From positions 1 to 64,000 of the forward strand of contig NZ_MVHE01000026.1 in NCBI RefSeq assembly GCF_002086155.1: a DNA stretch of 64,000 nucleotides, given 5' to 3'. This document shows positions 24,872-31,911 of the stretch, in pieces. Made by a program: the position numbers and the translations under genes. The stretch comes from Mycobacterium angelicum (GTDB taxonomy: Bacteria; Actinomycetota; Actinomycetes; Mycobacteriales; Mycobacteriaceae). The number at the start of each line of letters is the position of its first letter. The stretch's first letter is position 1. The notes under the pieces are model-generated. The model saw only the letters and a program-made list of their open reading frames with translations. It searched no databases and had not been told where the DNA came from.

Positions 24872-25793
24872 GGAACTGGTCCACAGCGACGTCGTCGAGC
24901 ACGGCAAGCGCGTCGTCAGTGAGGACAGCCAAGGACGTATAGAGGGTGACGAGGTAGGTCGCGATCGCCGACTTGTTGATCCCGGTGAACCGCACCGACA
25001 ACCCCGGCGCCTGTTCGCCGACCAGACCAGGCTGGAACAGGCCCACCACGCCCTGGCGCTCCTCGCCGGTGCGCACCAGGATGAACTTCGTCTTGCCGTC
25101 CTCGACCGGAACCTTGTCCGACGGGATCAACGGAATGCCGCGCCAGGTGATGAACTGAGCGCCGAAAAGGTTGACCACTGGCGGCGGCACACCGCGGTAG
25201 GTGGCCTCACGGCCGAACGCCGCGATGCCCAGCGGGTGGGTCAGGAAGAAGCTGGGGGTCTTCCAGACCTTGGTGATCAGCGCGTCGAGGTCGTCGGGCG
25301 TGGGCGCGCCGCCCAGCGTCTGAATGGTTTGCTCCGGGGTCGCCTGCGCCAGCAGCCCGTATTCGGGGCTGTTGACCAGTTCGGACTCCTGGCGCTCCTT
25401 GATCGTCTCGATGGTCAGCCGCAGCTGCTGGGTGATCTGGTCGTGCGGGCTGGAGTAGAGGTCGGAAACCCGGGTGTGCACGTCGAGCAGCGTTGAGATG
25501 GAGCGCAGCGTGTACTCGCGCGGGCTGGTCTCGTAGTCGACGTAGGTCTCGGGCAGCGGCTCGTCGGTGAGGGCACCCGCTTCGGCCTTGACCGCGACCT
25601 GTTCCGGATTGACCACGCGGTTCACCCGGTAGATACCCGCCTCGACCGGCACCCAGCTGAGCAAATGCAGCAGGAACCGCGGAGTGATCGTCGACAACTG
25701 CGGAACGGTCTTCGTCGCATTGGCAAGCTGCCGGGCCGCGAGATCGCCGAGTGCCTGTGACTCGTTTTGAGGCCCATTTTGAGACGCAGTCAT
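24858..25793 (-). CDS. Family 2A encapsulin shell protein (SrpI / major membrane protein I type)
   Basis: This 311-residue protein matches the mycobacterial 35-kDa major membrane protein I and cyanobacterial SrpI, now known as family 2A encapsulins with the HK97 phage capsid fold that assemble into hollow shells. Typical segments are QLSTITPRFLLHLLSWVPV near the N-terminus, ETSPREYTLRSISTLLDVHT and NLFGAQFITWRGIPLIPSDK. ATG 25793 is chosen for GGAAGGA 7 bases upstream. It is the first gene of a two-gene unit; the second encodes the cysteine desulfurase. No cysteine occurs in the protein. The likely job is a compartment for sulfur release or storage, with the divergent cysteine synthesis genes nearby. 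Confidence 0.93.
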   Translation of the reverse strand: MTASQNGPQNESQALGDLAARQLANATKTVPQLSTITPRFLLHLLSWVPVEAGIYRVNRVVNPEQVAVKAEAGALTDEPLPETYVDYETSPREYTLRSISTLLDVHTRVSDLYSSPHDQITQQLRLTIETIKERQESELVNSPEYGLLAQATPEQTIQTLGGAPTPDDLDALITKVWKTPSFFLTHPLGIAAFGREATYRGVPPPVVNLFGAQFITWRGIPLIPSDKVPVEDGKTKFILVRTGEERQGVVGLFQPGLVGEQAPGLSVRFTGINKSAIATYLVTLYTSLAVLTDDALAVLDDVAVDQFHEYK

Positions 25794-25976
25794 CGTCGTC
25801 CTTCCATGCGTAATCAAGTCAGTACCGAATGGTGAGCGGGGTGTCGGGCAGAGCCATTGTGCAACAAGACTGGCGACACGGGGCCTGCCGACGCGCGCCG
25901 AGCGTATGCGACCCCATACACCTGGGCAAATGGTTTAAATCAGCTGTGAGCAAACCGGCAGATTGCGGTAATGCCC

Positions 25977-25982
25977 TATAGT
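25977..25982 (+). promoter_or_regulatory. -10 element of a leaderless promoter
   Basis: TATAGT ends 7 bases before the ATG at 25990, the spacing at which transcription starts on the A of the start codon. The transcript would therefore begin with the polycysteine ORF and have no leader. Confidence 0.7.
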
Positions 25983-25989
25983 TGGGTCC

Positions 25990-26064
25990 ATGCAACAGGC
26001 CGTTCAGCCGCGCTTCGTCCCCTCGCGCTGCCTCGCCGCCTTCTGTTGTTGTTGCTGTTGTTGA
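25990..26064 (+). CDS. Leaderless polycysteine uORF, cysteine-responsive attenuator
   Basis: The 24-codon ORF reads MQQAVQPRFVPSRCLAAF and then six consecutive cysteine codons before TGA. The TATAGT element places the transcription start on the ATG. Leaderless polycysteine ORFs of this kind are known in mycobacteria as attenuators of sulfur operons: when charged Cys-tRNA is scarce, ribosomes stall in the Cys run and downstream expression rises. Here it lies 94 bases ahead of the TQXA-cysK1-cysE-thioredoxin-DUF4395 genes. It is too short for ordinary gene calling. The attenuation itself is inferred from the known cases. Confidence 0.85.
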   Translation: MQQAVQPRFVPSRCLAAFCCCCCC

Positions 26065-26101
26065 TTTCCTGGCCCGTCTGACCTAGAAGTCCCCGCGCGC
26101 C

Positions 26102-26116
26102 TGTCGCCTCGCGACA
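26102..26116 (+). promoter_or_regulatory. Hairpin between the polycysteine uORF and the first structural gene
   Basis: TGTCGC-CTC-GCGACA is a perfect 6-bp stem with a 3-base loop, flanked by GC-rich arms (CGCGCG on both sides) that could lengthen it. It lies in the 94-base leader between the uORF stop and the TQXA gene, where alternative RNA structures would be expected for attenuation or ribosome-site masking. Confidence 0.45.
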
Positions 26117-26158
26117 CCGTGCCGCGCGAACTCAAATTCTCAGGAAGATCAACCACCC

Positions 26159-27436
26159 ATGACTGTCCTTGCTGTACCCAGCCATGCCCTGGCGCCGGTA
26201 GCTGCGCGCCACCGCGTCCACGCCCGGCCCGTCACCGAATTGGCTCGCATGACCCGCTACCGGGGCGGCACGTATTCCCACACCGTCGACAAAATCGTGT
26301 TCACCGACGGCACCTCCGCGCGCACCGACCTGATCCGGCTGAACCCCAACCTGCAGGCCTACTCGCTGGATTTCACCGGGATCGCGCCATACCAGCCGTC
26401 GCGCTACAACCTGGGCAGTTGGTCGGCGCTGCCGCATTTGCTCACCCGCGGCAGCGAAGCCGAAGTGGCGTGGATCCTGCGCCACTCGTTCCCGATGCGT
26501 TCCCTGTCCGAGCTAAGCCGCCAGCTCCGCGAGGCCGGCTACCCTTTGGGTCCGGCGAACATCAGCGAGCACGAGGCCATCGCCGGGACCCAGGCCGCGA
26601 TCTGGTACCTGACCAACGGCATGGCCCTGGACACCCGGCCGCTCAACGCCCCCAGCGCCGTACACCGCGGCCCCGGACCGGCACTGACCTTCGAGTTCGA
26701 CAGCCAGCCGCAACTGGGCGGCTACTCGCTGTGGGCGGCCACCGACACCGCGGCCACCATCAAGCTGCAGAAGTCGGCCGACGGCCAGGTCTGGTCCGAC
26801 GTCTCGGGCTCACAACTGACCACCGACGCCGGCAAAGGCCGCTATCAGCGCACGCTCGGTGTCGGCAGCACCCTGTCGACCAGCAGCCATGGCCAGGGCG
26901 GACGCGGCTATCGCTACTACCGGCTGATCGGCACCACCCCGGAGGCGGTCCCCGCGATCGACCACGTCGACTTCTGGCTCACCGGAACCCGCCACTACCG
27001 CAACGCCGACCGCGTCGTGCACCTCTACGACTATTTGCTGGCCGGCGCGCACCGAGCTGTCCGTGACGCCGAGGAACCCCAGCTCATCGCTACCGACGCG
27101 ACCGCCGATTCCGAACTCGTCGGCCCCTTCCAGGTGCGGGTGCCATTGAATCTCACCGTGGGCGAAGATCATGCGCTCGTCGACGCCGACGGCTTCGTCA
27201 TCAACGACACCGTGCACCCGGGAACCGAGTTTTACCTCCGTCGCACCGCGGGTACCACGGCAATAACATTGACCGCAACCACTCCACACACCATTGGCGG
27301 AAGAGTTTTGACCGGGGTGGCGTTGGACGGGGCGCCGCAGCGGTTCACACCCGTGGCGCTGGCGGTGCCAACAGACGTGACCATCGAATTCGAGATCAGC
27401 TGGACGTCGGCGAGACAAGCGAGAGAAGGCAGATGA
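26159..27436 (+). CDS. TQXA (thioester) domain protein with Ser in place of the thioester Cys
   Basis: The 425-residue protein carries a TQXA domain at about residues 30-160: the glutamine motif EAIAGTQAAIWYLTNG (Gln145) is clear, and QAYSLDFTG (Ser69) stands where these domains have the Cys that makes a Cys-Gln thioester. There is no cysteine anywhere in the protein. Residues about 170-290 and 300-425 look like beta-rich domains. Unlike Gram-positive thioester adhesins it shows no signal peptide, LPxTG or C-terminal membrane helix, so it is probably cytoplasmic. ATG 26159 is preceded by CAGGAAG. It is the first gene of the cysK1-cysE operon (4-base overlap with cysK1) behind the polycysteine uORF and opposite the encapsulin. 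Function unknown; a role with the encapsulin or cysteine synthesis complex is a guess from context. Confidence 0.8.
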   Translation: MTVLAVPSHALAPVAARHRVHARPVTELARMTRYRGGTYSHTVDKIVFTDGTSARTDLIRLNPNLQAYSLDFTGIAPYQPSRYNLGSWSALPHLLTRGSEAEVAWILRHSFPMRSLSELSRQLREAGYPLGPANISEHEAIAGTQAAIWYLTNGMALDTRPLNAPSAVHRGPGPALTFEFDSQPQLGGYSLWAATDTAATIKLQKSADGQVWSDVSGSQLTTDAGKGRYQRTLGVGSTLSTSSHGQGGRGYRYYRLIGTTPEAVPAIDHVDFWLTGTRHYRNADRVVHLYDYLLAGAHRAVRDAEEPQLIATDATADSELVGPFQVRVPLNLTVGEDHALVDADGFVINDTVHPGTEFYLRRTAGTTAITLTATTPHTIGGRVLTGVALDGAPQRFTPVALAVPTDVTIEFEISWTSARQAREGR

Positions 27437-28365
27437 GTATCGCGGAGAACATCACCCAACTGATCGGGAACACGCCGCTGGTCCGGCTGCGCCGGGTCAC
27501 CGACGGCGCGGTGGCCGACGTGGTCGCCAAGCTGGAATCCTTCAATCCCGCGGGCAGTGTGAAAGACCGCATCGGCGTGGCGATGATCGACGCCGGCGAG
27601 AAAGCCGGCCTGATCAAACCGGACACCATTATCCTCGAGCCGACGAGCGGGAACACCGGCATCGCGCTGGCGATGGTGGCCGCCTCGCGCGGCTACAAAT
27701 GCGTGCTGACCATGCCGGAAACGATGAGCATCGAGCGGCGAATGTTGTTGCGCGCCTACGGCGCTGAGGTCATCCTGACTCCCGGTCCCGACGGTATGGC
27801 GGGCGCCATCGCCAAGGCCGAGGAACTCGCCAAGACCGACGACCGGTATTTCATCCCCCAGCAATTCGAAAACCTGGCCAATCCGGCCGTGCACGCCGTG
27901 ACAACGGCCGAAGAGGTGTGGAAGGACACCGACGGCAAGATCGACATCTTCGTGTCCGGCATCGGCACGGGCGGCACCATCACCGGCGTCGCCCAAGTGC
28001 TCAAGGAGCGCAAGCCGTCGGCACAGTTCGTCGCCGTTGAGCCCGCCGCGTCGCCGGTACTGTCCGGCGGCCAGAAAGGACCGCACCCGATCCAGGGCCT
28101 CGGCGCCGGCTTCATCCCGCCGGTACTGGACCTGGGATTGGTCGACGAGATCATCACCGTCGAGAACGAAGACGCGCTTGAGCTGGCCCGGCGGCTGGCC
28201 CGCGAAGAGGGCTTGCTGGTGGGCATCTCCTCGGGTGCGGCCGTATCGGCGGCGCTGCAGCTGGCGCGCCGGCCGGAGAACGCCGGAAAGCTGATCGTCG
28301 TCGTGCTCCCCGACTTCGGCGAGCGGTACCTGAGCACACTGTTGTTCTCTGACTTGAGCGATTAG
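27433..28365 (+). CDS. cysK1: O-acetylserine sulfhydrylase (cysteine synthase A)
   Basis: The 310-residue PLP enzyme equals M. tuberculosis CysK1 (Rv2334) in length. It has the PLP lysine in NPAGSVKDRIG, the substrate loop TSGNTGIALAM and the phosphate loop GTGGTITG. It makes cysteine from O-acetylserine and sulfide. The start overlaps the TQXA gene by 4 bases and cysE follows after two bases, so the three are coupled. It binds the C-terminus of CysE in the cysteine synthase complex; CysE here ends in Ile, as that interaction requires. Only one cysteine is present. Confidence 0.96.
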   Translation: MSIAENITQLIGNTPLVRLRRVTDGAVADVVAKLESFNPAGSVKDRIGVAMIDAGEKAGLIKPDTIILEPTSGNTGIALAMVAASRGYKCVLTMPETMSIERRMLLRAYGAEVILTPGPDGMAGAIAKAEELAKTDDRYFIPQQFENLANPAVHAVTTAEEVWKDTDGKIDIFVSGIGTGGTITGVAQVLKERKPSAQFVAVEPAASPVLSGGQKGPHPIQGLGAGFIPPVLDLGLVDEIITVENEDALELARRLAREEGLLVGISSGAAVSAALQLARRPENAGKLIVVVLPDFGERYLSTLLFSDLSD

Positions 28366-28367
28366 CC

Positions 28368-29051
28368 ATGCTGACCGAGATACGGCGCGACATACGGGTG
28401 GCACGGGAACGAGATCCGGCCCGGCCCACCGCGCTGGAAGTGATCTTCTGCTATCCCGGCGTGCATGCGGTGTGGGGCCACCGGATCAGCCACTGGCTCT
28501 GGCTGCGTGGCGCCAGGCTGGCCGCGCGGCTACTGACCGAGGTCACCCGGATATTGACGGGAGTGGAGATCCATCCCGGTGCCGAGCTCGGCTCCGGGCT
28601 GTTCATCGACCACGCGACCGGCGTGGTGATCGGCGAAACCGCCGAGGTGGGTGACGACGTAACGCTCTTTCACGGCGTCACCCTCGGTGGCACCGGGCGC
28701 GAACGCGGCAAGCGCCACCCCACCATCGGGGACCGGGTCGTTATCGGCGCGGGAGCCAAAGTCCTGGGCCCGATCAAGATCGGCGACGACAGCCGAATCG
28801 GCGCCAACGCCGTCGTGGTCAAGGAGGTCCCGTCCAGCGCGGTGGTCGTCGGAGTGCCCGGGCAGGTCGTGAGCCGACCGGTGCCCACCCGCGACGACGA
28901 CTCGACATTGCCCGACCTCGTGGGGGCCAGCTTGCAGTCCCTGCTCGCCAGGGTTACCAGGCTGGAGTCACACAATGGCGGCCCACGCGCTGAGCGCGTC
29001 ATACGCCCGCCGGAGGCCGGGGTCTGGCACGGCGAGGACTTTTCCATCTAG
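28368..29051 (+). CDS. cysE: Serine O-acetyltransferase
   Basis: The 227-residue protein has the left-handed beta-helix hexapeptide repeats of serine acetyltransferases (about 70-165), including FIDHATGVVIGETAEVGDDV and GVTLGGTGRERGKRHP. It acetylates serine with acetyl-CoA, the step feeding CysK1. The C-terminus (HGEDFSI) ends in Ile, the residue that enters the CysK active site in the synthase complex. It starts two bases after cysK1. Family 2A encapsulin loci often contain a serine acetyltransferase, which supports a link with the divergent shell genes. Confidence 0.95.
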   Translation: MLTEIRRDIRVARERDPARPTALEVIFCYPGVHAVWGHRISHWLWLRGARLAARLLTEVTRILTGVEIHPGAELGSGLFIDHATGVVIGETAEVGDDVTLFHGVTLGGTGRERGKRHPTIGDRVVIGAGAKVLGPIKIGDDSRIGANAVVVKEVPSSAVVVGVPGQVVSRPVPTRDDDSTLPDLVGASLQSLLARVTRLESHNGGPRAERVIRPPEAGVWHGEDFSI

Positions 29052-29069
29052 TCCCATGTTGGAGCACCT

Positions 29070-29498
29070 GTGAGCACTCTCGTGGTCGCGCTCATCGCGA
29101 CCATCGCAGCATTGGCCGGAGCCACCGGGATCGGCGTTGCCGTTAACCGGCGCTCGGGCGTATTGCGGAAATCCGGCTCGGCAGCGCAACCGGATACCTC
29201 CGGGCTTGGGTTATCCGACACCGGGCCGACCGTGCTGCACTTCAGTGCGCAATGGTGCGGTCCGTGTGCCACGGTGCGCCGGGTGGTCGACCAGGTGTGC
29301 GCCGACCTGCCGGGCGTGGCGCACGTGGAGTTGGACATCGACGCCAACCCGGCCGCCGCCAAGCGACTGCAGGTGCTGTCGTTGCCCACCACGTTCATCT
29401 TCGACGCCGACGGGCACCAGCGATACCGCACGGCCGGGGTGCCCAAGGCCGCTGACCTGCGAACGGCGCTGCTCTCGCTCAGTCCCAGCAGCCAGTGA
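29070..29498 (+). CDS. Membrane-anchored thioredoxin-like protein (ThiX-like)
   Basis: A 142-residue protein with one N-terminal hydrophobic segment (about 3-25) and a thioredoxin domain with WCGPC active site and the cis-proline region SLPTTFIFD. It resembles mycobacterial ThiX (Rv0816c), which in M. tuberculosis sits near the cysA2/sseC sulfur genes. GTG 29070 has GGAGCACC upstream. The position 18 bases after cysE suggests co-transcription and a role in thiol redox or sulfur transfer at the membrane. Confidence 0.82.
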   Translation: MSTLVVALIATIAALAGATGIGVAVNRRSGVLRKSGSAAQPDTSGLGLSDTGPTVLHFSAQWCGPCATVRRVVDQVCADLPGVAHVELDIDANPAAAKRLQVLSLPTTFIFDADGHQRYRTAGVPKAADLRTALLSLSPSSQ

Positions 29499-29518
29499 CG
29501 AAATAAAGGAGCCATGCC

Positions 29519-29989
29519 ATGTCCGCCGAAACCAAGACCGATCAGGTCGACGTACGCGGTCCCCGATTCGCCGCCTGGATCACCACCACGGTTCTGGTGG
29601 CGACCTTGATCGTCTCGGTGTTCAGCACACCCGCGGCTGCGGTGATCCTGGGTGCGCAAGCGATCGTCTTTGGGATCAGCGCGGTGCGCGGACCGCGCAA
29701 CAGTCCCTACGGTCTGCTGTTCGCCAAGCTGGTGGCCCCACGCCTGGCGCCGACGGGCGAACGTGAACCGGTGCCGCCGTTGAAGTTCGCCCAGTTGGTC
29801 GGGTTGGTCTTCGCGGTGTTCGGCGTCATCGGCTTTGCCGCTGGTCTTCCGCTACTTGGTGTGGTCGCGACGGCCTTCGCGTTGTTCGCGGCATTCCTCA
29901 ACGCCGCATTCGGCATCTGCCTGGGCTGCCAGCTGTACCCGCTGGTCGCACGCCTCCGCGGAACGCCCGCGACACAAGCAGTCGAATAG
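29519..29989 (+). CDS. DUF4395 membrane protein
   Basis: The 156-residue protein begins with VDVRGPRFAAWITTTVL and has four hydrophobic helices, with GICLGCQLYP near the C-terminus, the pattern of DUF4395. Such genes commonly follow thioredoxin genes in Actinobacteria. The paired cysteines (CLGC) in a membrane helix could be redox partners of the preceding thioredoxin. ATG 29519 is preceded by AAGGAG. It ends the sulfur operon. Molecular function unknown. Confidence 0.8.
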   Translation: MSAETKTDQVDVRGPRFAAWITTTVLVATLIVSVFSTPAAAVILGAQAIVFGISAVRGPRNSPYGLLFAKLVAPRLAPTGEREPVPPLKFAQLVGLVFAVFGVIGFAAGLPLLGVVATAFALFAAFLNAAFGICLGCQLYPLVARLRGTPATQAVE

Positions 29990-30071
29990 CCGAAAGTAGG
30001 CCTGCGGCAAAGGTTTAAAGCGCTGGTGAGGCGAAGTGGGGCGTCAACTACCTGCTCTAGTGTCCAACCGG

Positions 30072-30305
30072 TCACGACGCTTTGGCATACCTGCGAACCA
30101 GCTCGCCGTCCCCGAACGTGCTGGTGTGTTGTAGGCCAACGTCGTCGCGGCCGAAGAACGTCCACTGCTTGGGATCTGTCTGCGGGCCACTGATCAGCTT
30201 GACGGTGTAGCGCAGGTCGGTCGGCCGCAGTGTGCCGATGATGTCACCGACCCGGATTTCCGACGGGTGAATCTGCGGCGCATCCCACCAGCTTTGTACG
30301 GCCAT
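30072..30305 (-). CDS. Small conserved-looking hypothetical protein, 77 residues
   Basis: The protein (starting MAVQSWWDAPQIHPSEIRVG) has an ordered, charged composition with a beta-strand pattern (IIGTLRPTDLRYTVKLISG), no membrane segment and a good start with AGGACA upstream. I do not recognise the family. It stands alone on the minus strand downstream of the convergent DUF4395 gene. Confidence 0.6.
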   Translation of the reverse strand: MAVQSWWDAPQIHPSEIRVGDIIGTLRPTDLRYTVKLISGPQTDPKQWTFFGRDDVGLQHTSTFGDGELVRRYAKAS

Positions 30306-30889
30306 TTGTCCTGTCCTTCAATCGATTTCGTCACTACTGCGAACACCGCTGCCATTTTTCAGCGGGTTGGGTGAGATCGGAACATGTGGTGTGCCCCGTC
30401 GATGTACCCGCTGCGGAACGCGTTGGGCCTTCCCGTCTTGACCGCCAACAGGCCAATGGTGATCAGCGACGACATGGCTTTGAACAGTCACGTGCGAGAT
30501 ACCGCCGATTGATGCCACCTTACCCGGGTCCGCCGCAAACGGGGCTGCTACGCCCAAAGTCGTGACGCTGACGCCCAAACATACTGTGCTGCTGCATTTT
30601 TCGCGTGCAGTGCGCGACTAGCGCGGGTATCGTCTGGGCGCAAGCCTGCTATTCGGACCGCCGAAACACCCTTGGTGGCGTAGCGTGAGGGTGAGCCGTT
30701 TCGTTGTCAGCGGTGGTCCACCGCGATCGAAGCGGCTGACATCCACGGGCAATGTGATTCCTCCGTTGCCCCGCGCCCGCGGGGCAGTAGTTGCCAACCG
30801 GGAAGGAACCGCCCCGTGGCCCGCCCAGCCGTGTCCATCGCGCGCCCGTCAGACATCGAATGCCGCCGATACCGAAAGCACTACCTCCC
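30306..30889. other. Intergenic region, no convincing gene
   Basis: The 584 bases contain short open frames on both strands (for example minus 30318-30578 and plus 30371-30565) without recognisable domains. The region may hold decayed genes; in M. tuberculosis several genes (Rv2336 to Rv2341) lie at the corresponding place. Confidence 0.45.
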
Positions 30890-31360
30890 ATGACCCGATC
30901 CATCGGAATCCGGCGCCGAACCGATCCCATCCGGCTTTCGGTGGCAAGCGAACTCGGCCGTGAAATCGACGGCGCCTGGTGGCCACGCGCAGACCGCATC
31001 ACCAATGAACTACCCGAACTTGTCGGGGTGCTGACTCCCCTGCTCGGAGAGATCGACTCGATCAACGTCAATTGGCCGCCGCTGCAACGGCCACCTGACT
31101 TCAACGCACGCGGATGGGAACACAAGCGTCAGCACATCATGACAATCACCGGCCGACAGGCTCGGGCAAACCTGCTCGTCGTCCCTTACGGGACCTACAG
31201 CGCACTCGCCCTGATGGTGCTGCGGTGCGCCGCCCACCTTCCCGTCGACGCCGCTGACCGCGACAGACCCGCTTTTCTGACGGCCGGCTCGATCGTGCGG
31301 GCCGCCGAGCAACAGGCGTTACTGCTCGCCCAGACCGGATGCGACAGGGAACCTGGGTGA
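30890..31360 (+). CDS. DUF5994-type hypothetical protein
   Basis: A 156-residue protein with RLSVASELGREIDGAWWPR near the start, INVNWPPLQRPP in the middle and LLVVPYGTYSALALMVLRCAA, the pattern of small actinobacterial proteins labelled DUF5994. No function is known. ATG 30890 gives the conserved start; ATG 30860 upstream is also in frame. It precedes the convergent tRNA-Asn gene. Confidence 0.68.
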   Translation: MTRSIGIRRRTDPIRLSVASELGREIDGAWWPRADRITNELPELVGVLTPLLGEIDSINVNWPPLQRPPDFNARGWEHKRQHIMTITGRQARANLLVVPYGTYSALALMVLRCAAHLPVDAADRDRPAFLTAGSIVRAAEQQALLLAQTGCDREPG

Positions 31361-31380
31361 TGCCGATGCACGAATACCGG

Positions 31381-31453
<73 letters not shown>

Positions 31454-31624
31454 CTGCTAGTCCATGCGAACGCTGACGCAGATCGCGGGACGACTCTAGC
31501 GTACTGGCACGGCCGGACCCAACTAGGCCCGACCGGATGCAACTCGAGGGCTGCCTGATCCTGCCCGACGGCGCCGCATGAGGCAGGATGGAGCCAACCG
31601 CACTGTTAGTCGGAGGGGACCGTT

Positions 31625-31906
31625 TTGATCGGGTATGTCGCCGTGCTTGGGCTGGGTTACGTGCTGGGGACCAAGGCCGGGCGCCGCCGCTACGAGCAGA
31701 TCTCCGGCACGTATCGCGCCCTCACCAGCAGTCCCGTGGCCAGATCGGTTATCGAAGGCGGACGTCGCAAGATTGCGAATCGAATTTCACCTGATGCGGG
31801 ATTTGTGACGCTGACCGAGATCGACGACCAGACGTCGGTAATCGAACGGCCAGTCGAACGCCCTGTCGTGCGCGCGGCCGAGCCGCAGGCCAACACCGCG
31901 AACTGA
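31625..31906 (+). CDS. Small membrane-anchored protein (Rv2342-like)
   Basis: A 93-residue protein starting with TTG 31625, chosen because GGAGGGG lies 5 bases upstream and the homolog starts here. A glycine-rich hydrophobic segment (VAVLGLGYVLGTKAGRRRYE) is followed by a basic helix and a hydrophilic tail. This is the pattern of Rv2342 and other YtxH-like small proteins. Function unknown. It converges on dnaG with a 5-base gap. Confidence 0.85.
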   Translation: MIGYVAVLGLGYVLGTKAGRRRYEQISGTYRALTSSPVARSVIEGGRRKIANRISPDAGFVTLTEIDDQTSVIERPVERPVVRAAEPQANTAN

Positions 31907-31911
31907 GGGCC

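Noticed and set aside
24858..25793. Prophage capsid gene
   Set aside because: The HK97-like protein is of the SrpI/MMP-I encapsulin type, overlaps a cysteine desulfurase gene, and no other phage genes are present.
30318..30578. 86-codon minus-strand frame upstream of the 77-residue protein
   Set aside because: Composition and start context give no support, and a competing plus-strand frame covers the same bases.
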